From: Spisula solida
Lineage: Eukaryota > Mollusca > Bivalvia > Venerida > Mactridae
Assembly (NCBI GenBank): GCA_947247005.1
Contig: OX365947.1
Location: 30,336,760-30,400,759, forward strand
Length of the DNA stretch: 64,000 nt
Direction of reading: 5' to 3'
Shown here: piece by piece, positions 47,355 to 59,300 of the stretch
Layout of the letters: each line of letters begins with the position of its first letter
Position numbering within the stretch: position 1 is the first letter of the stretch
Position numbers and translations under genes: made by a program
Notes under the pieces: model-generated
The model's input: the letters and a program-made list of their open reading frames with translations, nothing else
The model's database searches: none
Told to the model about the DNA's origin: nothing

Positions 47355-50300
47355 CTATAGTTTATTATTTTGAACATATTCTTCTATAAGTTTTGCAGCT
47401 TTTGTACGATTTTGTAATTTGGTAGTTTTTCCTTGAAATCGTCCATTAGAGTAGTCTCCCTTGCCACCAATCAGATCCATAATTCTGAAATTGAATGAAA
47501 TCTTTTCATAATGTATACAGCTGGTTGTAAAGTAGAATTTTCTGAGGGAAAGTTGGTGCCCAAACCCGCCAGGGCGAGGGCACCAACGCTCCCGAGGGAC
47601 GTTGTGTTATAGCACGAAAAAACATGCGTAAACGCTATTATAGCATACAAAAAATCAATTGAAGCGTTTGTATTTCGAAATAATTACATTTTGGCGGGAG
47701 ATTTTGTGGCGACTCGTATCATGCGTATGTCACCCTTCACTGCCATGAGATATTTACTTGTATCATGCATATGCCACACTTCACTGCCATGAGATATTCA
47801 TATCATGTTGACAGCTGAAGACAGATGGTTGATCAGTCAGGTGATCATTAACATATGATGTATCATACTTACTTTGGTCCTAATTCTCTGACATCAACCT
47901 CTGGTCCAGCAAGGATCACACTAGCTGGCCCCTTATCCTCACCTGCTGTTACCAATGCTAGCATACTCTACAATGGAGCAAGAAAGACAAATAATTGATG
48001 GACCCTATTTTATGCTGAACTGGTTATCAGGTTTTAAACGCAAATTATTAAAATAGCATTTTCAGGGAAATAACAAATTCAGCAATTCCTTTCTAGAATT
48101 CTTGGCTGAAAAGTTGAAGTTTTGAAACAGACTAGCGAAAAAAAATCAAAATACACCAAACTCATTGTTCTGCATGGCTTTCGAACAAAGCAATAAGCTA
48201 ACATGTACTCCAATGAAGAATCATGAATGTAACATGTTCATTTCTTAAGTACTCAGTGTATTATGGTTCATCAATCATGAATCTTAGTCAAAAACTGAAT
48301 ACCATTACTAAGGTTACTGAAAGAAATAGGGAGCCCTTTATCTAATTATAGAAAACCTCAATATTATAGAATTTCTTTATCTAATCATATAAAACACACA
48401 TATTATTGGATTCCTTTATCTTATCATATAAAACACACATATTATTGGATTCCTTTATCTTATCATATAAAACACACATATTATTGGATTCCTTTGTCTT
48501 ATCATATAAAACACACATAATATAGGATTCCTTTATCTAATCATATAAATCACACATAATATAGGATTCCTTTATCTAATCATATAAAACACACATATTA
48601 TTGGATTCCTTTATCTAATCATATAAAACACACATATTATTGGATTCCTTTATCTTATCATATAAAACACACATAATATAGGATTCCTTTATCCAATCAT
48701 ATAAATCACACATAATATAGGATTCCTTTATCTAATCATATAAAACACACATATTATAGGATTCCTTTATCTAATCATATAAAACACACATATTATTGGA
48801 TTCCTTTATCTAATCATATAAAACACACATATTATTGGATTCCTTTATCTTATCATATAAAACACACATAAAATAGGATTCCTTTATCTAATCATATAAA
48901 TCACACATAATATAGGATTCCTTTATCTAATCATATAAAACACACATAATATAGGATTCCTTTATCTAATCATATAAATCACACATATTATAGGATTCCT
49001 TTATCTAATCATATAAATCACACATAATATAGGATTCCTTTATCTAATCATATAAAACACACATAATATAGGATTCCTTTATCTAATCATATAAATCATA
49101 CATATTATAGGATTCCTTTATCTAATCATATAAAACCACGCATGTTAATTAAATGTATATGACACTCTATAGTAACGTAAATATGCTGTCGCTTACACAT
49201 ATCGATAGGCCGATTAACAATGTTACCGCGGTAAGCGTAAAACGCACTAGTCAAATTCTACCCTGCTTTATGTAAGACCTCATAATTTTCCTATCTATTA
49301 TCCGATTTTAAATATTTAAAGCTTGTAATGAAGCAGAGATATATGTCTGTCTTTTAATACAACATTCATCACGATACCCTAATTATTAAATCCACGGCGA
49401 CGAGTAAGAATCCGTTCCGCATAAAAGTAAGTTTAAAATACCCCTTTTTTTACTAAATAAAAATACAACCAACGGTCGAAAATCATCAAATATGAATTTA
49501 ATTTTCGATCGATTTTGTTCATTAAAACTTGTTTTAAAAGCTAATACTTTAAGGTTTAATAAAATGTAAAACTTATTTATAAAGCATTTGTGAGTTGTCG
49601 ACCGCCAACGATTTGATTAAACTTCGTGCATTTATGTACTAATTATTGCAAATAAATTTTCAAAATGGCGGAATCACGTCGAAACGCGTGTGAAACGGGC
49701 ACCTGCACACCTTCCATGCGCTAATTGAAAACATATTTTTGATTGAAACTTGTTTAAATTGTGAGATTAAATACGTTTTGAGGTACTGGTTGTACTTTTT
49801 TCTGGTTTCTATTGGTTCTGTCTTTACAAAATGGAGTCAAAAATAGAGATTTTTATCACGATGCGGGACTATTTTTTTCGGTAGCTGCATTGAACTTGCG
49901 GACTTATTGCCGAATGTTAATTATAAAATGGTGCTAATTTACAATATAACCTGCTATTAAATGCATTTTGAGAGGTATTGGTTGCATTAAATTACGAACC
50001 ATGATGCTAGCTTTTGAAAAAATCGCCACAAAAGATGATCAATGGTCGGCGTAGTTTACATCAAACATTATTATGAATACGTCCGTTCTGTTTTATTTCG
50101 TTGGCGGTCGACAACTCGCAAATGCTTTAAAAATAAGTTTTACATTTTATAAAACCTTACAGTATAAGCTTTTAAAACAAGCTTTAATGAACAAAATCGA
50201 TCGAAAATTAAATTCATGTTTGATGATTTTCGACCGTTGATTGAATTTTTATTTGGTAAAAAACGGGATATTTTAAACTTACTTTTACGCGGAACGGATT

Positions 50301-53300
50301 CTTACTCGTCGCCGTGGATTTAATAACTAGGGTATCGTGATGAATGTTGTATTAATAGACAGGCATATATCTCTGCTTCATTACAAGCTTTAAACATTTA
50401 AAATCGGATAATAGATACGAAAATTATGAGGTCTTACATAAAGCAGGATAGAATTTGACTAGTGTGTTTTACGCTTAACGCGGTAACATTGTTAATCGGC
50501 CTGTCAATATGTGTGAGCGACAGCATATTACCCCTTTTACGTACGTTAATATAGAGTGTCATATACATTTAATTAACATGCGTGATAAAACACACATATC
50601 ATAGGATTTCTTTACCTCATCCTTGATTTCTTTCAGTAATGTATTAGAAAAATCTATATCTCCTTCTTTCCTGAAAAATATACAAAAAAAACAATGTTAA
50701 TTTTATGTCAAATCTGATAATAATTAATTACGTACTAAAATATCAAGACTATAATATTTAGTAATTCATACTATTTTCATATTGTAAACGTACATTTTTT
50801 AAAGGCAGAAAAGTTTTCTTTGGTCTTGTTTACTAAACCAGATCCCCATGATTAAATAAATGTAACTTTTAAACCTGGCATAAGGGGTTTTCCTTGAACA
50901 AATATCATTCTTGGATTAAAACCATAAATTTTTATGAAAGTGATTTCGGCAAAATTTCATATAATTAATGCCAACGAAATACAATGTTATCACTGTACTG
51001 TAGACTATAAAACCATTAATATTTGTGAGGATTTAATTTTGGATTTCGAGGATGATCTCAACTACAAATTTAAATCTCCAATCAATAATGATACCAATAA
51101 ATATGTCAAGTTGACAGAAGCTGCCATCATACTTGCTTTCAAGCTCGGTCAGGTATAAGATGGGTCTTCTGGTAAAGAACCACCAAATGCCTACGCGGTC
51201 CAAATGGTGATACACTCAAAAAACTTTGGCTTGCCTGTAAATGGGGATATTTCTTGACTAGTGTGCACTGGAGTGATGAAATTGAGTTTAAATGCATTGT
51301 AAATATGCATGTTATGTAGTGAAACTGGAAAATCTGGAATATTTTGGTATTCTTACATTGATAACAAAGTGAACGTAGAATAGGGTAAAACCCGGATTGA
51401 ATCAGTCCGGACACGTGTAAAAATAGGTAGACCATGCTTGATGGACACAATTTTTCTTAGAAGATACATGACCCCCCTTTTTTATTGTATTATTTTGATG
51501 CTCTAAGGTACTTCTTTAAAATGATATATGTCTTCCTGCTGGCCACAGACTAAAATATGTAAAAATTTGGGGCCTACCATTGTAACTTTACATTGAACTA
51601 AAGAGCAAATTTATTTGGTGGTTTCTAACCTTCTGGGAAGTTTACTTGCATATGTAATAAAACAATTATGATATCTGTTTAATCATTGAATGATTTCTAA
51701 TACTTTGTGTGATTTTTGATCTTGCCATTTTTCATGAAATCCGAAATCTTTGAAATAACGTCCCTATGAAACAGTCTTTTTCATCAAAACAACAAAATTC
51801 AGGACCCGATCTCCCGAAGCACCTAAAGTAGAAATCTCAACTCAAATTGAGATTTTGATGATTTCAAAGTCTGAATTTGAGATAAATATGAATCTTGAAC
51901 TCTCAAAATGTTGTTGTAATAAACTCAGAATAATGTTTCTGTTTTGTTATACCAATTTAGAGTAAAATTTTGCATGGAAACTACCGCAAACGATAGGTGA
52001 CAAAATTGAGTTGAGATAGAGCCCAGATTGAGATGTTTCGGGAGATCGGGGCCTGTTCATTGAAATTAAATGATTTTACAGTACATGTATACTGTATATT
52101 ATAACCTGTGATATATAAAATATGGTGGTTTGTTCTCTTGGTTACGAAACTTCTCCCCTTCTAAACATGCTACATCTTTCAATAAAGTTCTTATTGTCTG
52201 AAAAGAAACCAATAAATAAAGTAAGTACATATTTCAATAAAGTTCTTATTGTCTGAAAAGAAACCAATAAATAAAGTAAGTACATCTTTCAATAAAGTTC
52301 TTTTTGTCTGAAAAGAAACCAATAAATAAAGTAAGTACATCCTTCAATAAAGTTCTTATTGTCTGAAAAGAAACCAATAAATAAAGTAAGTAATGAATGT
52401 GACATTTCATTTCCATATAAGGATTTATTAGACTAACAAACAAAGGATAAGTGGTAACATCAAGCAGGTGAGCTACCATTACAATCACTGTATAAGTTAC
52501 TATTTCAGATAGTTTTTATGTTTATTCACCTGTATTAAGCAGTAACCTTCTGTAAGATGCCATATTTGATGAATGCCCTGACAAACTGCTTAATACAAAA
52601 TATGTGAAAAAACATAAATAACGATGACAACTTGAAAATAAGCAACATAGCAATTTGAAAAACTTGGGTTCCGGCAATGGAACACCAAAGTCACACATAT
52701 TAAAACATTTCTGTAAAGTTTCAATACTTGAATAATGAGCAACACAAACAATATTAATGTACCTTCTGAGAAGCTTTAGATCCTTTCACATATTTCTCTG
52801 CTAGTTCATAATGTTGATCTATAGGTCCCCTGAAATCAAAGCCACCACTTGATTTACATAATGTACCCTAGTTATAGTCTATTTATTATACTTTGAAATA
52901 AATTATAGATCTAGCATGTATTAATATCGAGGATTGATTTAAACTTCTCCCAACCTCAACTTCTCTCAATAAGACACCCCTCAACAGCTGTGCTTTATCA
53001 TTAACACAGTTTATTTTGTTCAAAATGAATGAGAAAATCCTAACATAGCATACATGCCATGTTTCGCAGACCCCTTTGCATGAGATTGGTGATGGAAATG
53101 CAGGAGATTTTCCTTGCTGAAAGTTTAGACTTAAAATATTGAAGATTATATGCTGTTTTCACTTATCTTACTCTGATGACAATACCATGCATGCTTCATG
53201 TAGCAATTTAAACTAATATTTGTCATAATTTTCATAATGTAAACAAAAAATGTCAGGTTCCAGTTTGTCCATGAAATGCGTGAGATTTGATCAATTGGCC

Positions 53301-56293
53301 TCCGATCATGCAGGAGTAGAGTCTCAAATGCAGGAGACTCACGCATGATGCAGGAGATCTGGCATGTATGACATAGTTTAAAGTTTGACAAAAACTGCTT
53401 ACTTTGCATAAATGTACAGTAATAGGCACATTTTGGTTGAGCATTATGAAAACACACTATTTATCACATAAATACCGTGATTTTCCATGTGAGAACAAAT
53501 GACGGAACAATGTTCTCCAACACGTGTGATAACAAATGCGTGCTGTCACCAAAGTAACATCGTCGTTATTTCTGACGTTGTTTTGACTCGGTAACTATTG
53601 TAATGTGATAAAAAGAATCCATCACTCGTCTTTGTGATCAACATTTCTTAAACTCGTCACGAAAACAAATTATTAAGCTCGCCAAAGGCTCGTTTAATAA
53701 CCTTTGTTTTCAAGACTCGTTTAAGAAATGTGGATCTCCAAAGACAACTCATGGCAGATCCTATATATCTCATTACTGTTACTTTAAACCATCCAAATTG
53801 CATTTGTCTGTATTCAAAAGAATATTATAAATTTAATTTAGGCAATTTCTATTTATTAGAAATCTGGCCACTCTATTTTCAGACTTTGAACTAAAAGTTT
53901 CGAATTTCTCTGACTTCAAAATGAATTCTAATCATGGAATTTCTATCCAACTATACATTGTATGAAATATAAATGAACTTCATAGGAAAATATGTACATG
54001 TAACTCTACAGTTGGTTTCACTTTGTTTAATATTTCGGCCAAAGGCCTTCTTTAGAAGTGCAAATAATTACAGACGACTTTCAATATGCATAATAGAAAT
54101 ATATAATTATATATATCTTCATGGTCTAACTCCTACACAGCTATCGCTCTTGTCAGTGCACTCACTATTCGGCATAGCAAGGGGGGTAACTGTGTAGGAA
54201 CTTGATTTCTGGATTGCACTGTTGAGACTAGGTCATTCAGCTTTTTGATTGCCGAAACTAGTTCATTCAGCTTTTTGATTGCCGAAACAAGTTATTTCAG
54301 TTTTTTGATAGCTGTGACTTGGTCAGATCATTTTCTCATTCGGTTGTGTGTTGGGCAGTGTGCCTTGCATGTTTTTATGTTTTCTGTGCACGGCTGGTTA
54401 AGTTGAATGCTGCCTTCCCTGTCTGACTTATTATCTTTTTTTTCAGTGAATTAAATAGATGGTCATACTTCAACAAGCCGGTCAAGCTTTTCTCTACTTC
54501 TACAGATCTTCCTAGATACGATAGAACTCGACTTCCACAAACAAAATTCAAATTTGTAGACTTTTTCCTCTTTCCTTTTTCTGTCGACAGTAATTTTATC
54601 ACCTGTAAAAGTGAAAATTGACAGTAATTTTATCACCTGTAAAAGTGAAAATTGACAGTAATTTGATCACCTGTAAAAGTGAAAATTGACAGTAATTTGT
54701 TCACCTGTAATAGTGAAAGTTGACAGTATTTTTATCACCTGTAAAAGTGAAAGTCAGTGTATCTATTTATTATAGTGTGACTTTATTAGTGTCTCTCCAA
54801 TTTATATGTTCTCGCTCCTACTATTCTATGCATGTCCAGTGGTCTCACTGGCTATTAAGACCATCCTGCTATTAAGACCATGTTATAAAAGAACGGCTGG
54901 TGATCTTATTTGAGGGGTTCAACTGTATTAAATTCACCTGCAACTCAACAACTGACCCTATCAGAATGAACCTATTCCATGACACAAGCCTTTAACCTCC
55001 TGATGCTATGGCAGATTCTTCAACTACCACTTAAACAATACTTAAAACAGTATCCATATGGATCAATATACAACTATAGCACAGAAAATTTGACACAATC
55101 CTGACCTTTATGAATATATTACAAGGTACTTGCGTTGAATATATACATTTCCGCAAGCAAATCGTGCATTATCGGTTCTTTAGATTTGTGTTGGTATTAT
55201 CACCTCGAGCGTCTTCGTGATATTCCCCGCTTATGAAAGCATAGAGTCGGGGTTATAAATATAGACAATATATTAGCTGTTAAATTATGCTAATTGAAGG
55301 TTGAGAGTCGTGTCAAATTCTCTGGACTATACATGATTGTATTGTTTATTCTGGTTTAATGTCATTTATCAACAATGATTCAGTGATACATGGTGGCAGA
55401 TACACCAATCTAGTTTCCCCGGACTGTAGCATAACCAGTACGAACTTACCCTTCCACAAGCAACCAATATCTTCTCTACATGTGCAAGAAAATTGACAAA
55501 AACTACCTTTGATAAAATGGAAATTGTCAATGATTACCGACGTGCGCGCAATACATTAGGGTACATCAGTCATAATTTGGCAACTTTTAGACTTGCGTAT
55601 CCATGACAGGGACTTGTTGATATAACCACATCAGTCATAATTTGGCAACTTTTAGACTTGCGTATCCATGACAGGGACTTGTTGATATAACCTTACTATA
55701 CAAACCTGAAGATCTGAAGCATTAGAAACGTGGGTACCACAACATAGACAGGAATCTATATCTTCTATAGTCAATACACGTACAGCTCCTACATGATCGT
55801 CAGGTAGACCCCTACATCTAGCCTTCTCTAGTTCAGGGTCTGCTTTATCATGAAATAGAGTTGGAAAGACTTTAACCCCTTCTCTTATCTTCTCATTCAG
55901 TGCAGTCTCTAGACTGTTTATTTCATCAACTGACATGCTGGGTGTATCCAGTTCTATAAATGATGTTTTCTCACCTAAATTCCTGAAATATTTAATACAA
56001 TTTTGTATTATCACTATAAAATGTAGGACCCAGTTTAGTACATGGTCATTTTGATCAGGAGTAAAAAGTGGATTATATACGGTACAATCTCTCCAGGCCG
56101 CCCTCTGTAGAGCAACAACCTCTCTATAACAACACCTTTAAATTTCCCAAAGCTGATATTTACTATAAATTTAACCTCTGTAGATCAACAACCTCTGTAC
56201 AACAGCCAATATTTGCCACTCACAAAGGGTGATGCTTTACAGAGGTTGTACGATAATTATTTGGTATGACATACATACACGCACACACACACA

Positions 56294-56349
<56 letters not shown>

Positions 56350-56364
56350 CACACGCACACACGC

Positions 56365-56399
<35 letters not shown>

Positions 56400-59300
56400 C
56401 AGATATACCTATTGTTACAGCATTTATATGTATACCTGATACACTGTAGCAAGGGAAGGAGTAAGTTTCATTTAAATTCAGTCACGCCTGTAAAGGGATA
56501 TATATGAACATCAAGCACAGAGAGGGTTAATTAATACAAGTGCATTTAATGTAAAACTGGTCAATTGCAATTGAATGAAATTGGCTGTTAAAGACGGGTG
56601 GTGACATAATTCAGGCAGTCACTAACACATGTTAAACGGATGGCAACTTAATTCAGGGAGTAACTAACACATGTTAAACAGATGGCAACTTAATTCAGGC
56701 AGTCACTAACACATGTTAAACAGATGGCAACTTAATTCAGGCAGTCACTAACACATGTTAAACAGATGGCAACTTTATTCAGGCAGTCACTGACACATGT
56801 TAAACGGATGGCAACTTAATTCAGGCAGTCACTAACACATGTTAAACGGATGGAAACTTAATTCAGGCGGCACTAACACATGTTAAACGGATGGCAACTT
56901 AATTCAGGCAGTCACTAACACATGTTAAACGGATGGCAACTTAATTCAGGCAGTCACTAACACATGTTAAATGGATGGCAACTTAATTCAGGCAGTCACT
57001 AACACATGTTAAATGGATGGCAACTTAATTCAGGCAGTCACTAACACATGTTAAATGGATGGCAACTTAATTCAGGCAGTCACTAACACATGTTAAATGG
57101 ATGGCAACTTAATTCAGGCAGTCACTAACACATGTTAAATGGATGGCAACTTAATTCAGGCAGTCACTAACACATGTCTCGACTGTACCTCACAGTAGCA
57201 TGAATGATGGTAAGACATACCATGTTGTTGTGACGTAACCATACATATTTTCAGCCATTGCGGTGATCAAATGTTGGCCGGAATGTTGCTGCATGTGATC
57301 AAACCTTCTCGTCCAATCAACTGTCAGATGTACATCACTTCCTGCAGTAATCTCTTTGGTAACAAAATGAATGGCATCTGCTCCACGACGAGACACTTGT
57401 AGCACAGCAATGTCATTTATCTACATACAAAACGATAACATATCAGACAGGGAAGGCAGCACTCAACTCATACAGTTCAGCACAATAGCACAAAAATAAC
57501 ACATATACAGGGTGTTAAAAAAGTTTGTTCTCAAAATTTAAATTCATACAAATTATATCTGAGCTTTGTGCGCAATGTACAATTTCATTTTCATACTATA
57601 ATGGTTTCATTCAATACCAGAGAAATTAGAACTTAGGTAGAAGCATCTGGAATTTAACCAGAACATTTTACATTCTTCTGGCATCAGAAAAATAAACTTT
57701 TGAAACTTAAAAATAAACATTGAGAACAAACTTTTTTAACACCCTGTAGAATGTAAACTCAAGGATTTTAGATGAAAATTAATTCAATTGATCAGGTATG
57801 GTATTAACAAGTGAAATATAAGTACTTATGCTAAAAGTTGCTGAAGGACGAATGCCACAGTTTTTCACAGAGATTTGGTCTAATGCTTATATTTTCTATG
57901 CTTTTTACCAAGCAAAAGTTTAAAATGTCACCATATGATACTTTTACACCAGTTATTGTGATCTTTCTCAGCAAGGAAATGGGGGAAAAACAAGACTAAA
58001 TAATATTTTCAGAAACAGTGCAGAAATATGTCCATTTAGGAAATATATTTTAGTTTTGTGGGATATACTGGTGAATAAATCACGGATTAGAGTTCACATG
58101 CGTAGGAATTAATCACGAAGGCCGTCACGCTCTACGGCAGTTTTGCAGTATATTGCCCTTGACTAAATAAAATAAGCATGAGTTTCAGTTATCTATCTAA
58201 AGCGTAACAGAGATGACGGAAACATCAAGAGATACTGGATTGTTTGAACTCTACATACCTTGCCACGATCATCTGGCTGAAATGAAAAGCAAAGTAATAG
58301 ATAAGATACTGTCAGTAAAGTATAATAAATTTATCAGTGGAATATAATTTGGTAATTCTATGTTTCAAAAAAAGTATAATTACATGTTTGATCATATCAC
58401 TGTTTCAAGTATGTTAAAGAACCAGCGTGACAGCAGGGTGTTTGTGTCATTCAGTGTTAGAGGCAGTATGTATAGGCATACTTGACATATCATTGTTTGG
58501 GATACGGATGGTATAGTGTGCCCAAGATAATGTGAAAGGCGGGCAAATTTGGTATAGTCCACAAAGGTGGATTATAATTATGTGCACCAATTATCAGTGA
58601 TGATTTGAGTACAATACTGACCTTATCTGTTTATTTAAGTGATTTGTAAAACCAATTTTGCCAAAGTTGACTTAATCGATTCATGTTTGTTGATATCACA
58701 TTATTCGAGGCAGACTAGAGGTACTGATAAGTCTCTTGTGCGGGTGGCTAGGCGCTTCCTTGCTTTTAATTGTCTGTTCATGTACCGTATTCCATTAATA
58801 ACAATATGAGACATGGTCATACTGACAACATAGCTGATATGTGATGGCATATTAATTTACATATGATATTCCAAATTAAACAAAATCAGAGCTACAGATA
58901 AGCTGCGTATTGAGGTAATTACCCAATTAATTTTCTTAAAAACCCAATAGATTTTGAGTGGAGGGAGTAAGAAAAGCAAAGACAATTTGAAATACCCAAA
59001 TAGAAAAGGATGTTATAGTGAAAAATAGTGTGTAAAAGCTTATTTACTCTTTGAGTTTTATTAAATACCCAATTAAAATTTGTCAAAACCCAATCAAAAT
59101 TGAAACTCCGGGGTAAAATACCCAATTGACTGAAACCTTATCTGTAGCTCTGAAATAACAATATTATTTTTAGAGAAATTGAAAATTAAACTCAACAAAT
59201 CTTCTGTTGAGAAAATTTGTTAATTTTAAGCTAAAAGATCAACAAAATGTAAGGAATTATGTTATAACAAGACCACTATACTATTTCCTGAATTCCATTG

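Noticed and set aside
56229..56507. Thr/His-rich and Val/Cys-rich open frames
   Set aside because: Translation of a CA microsatellite.
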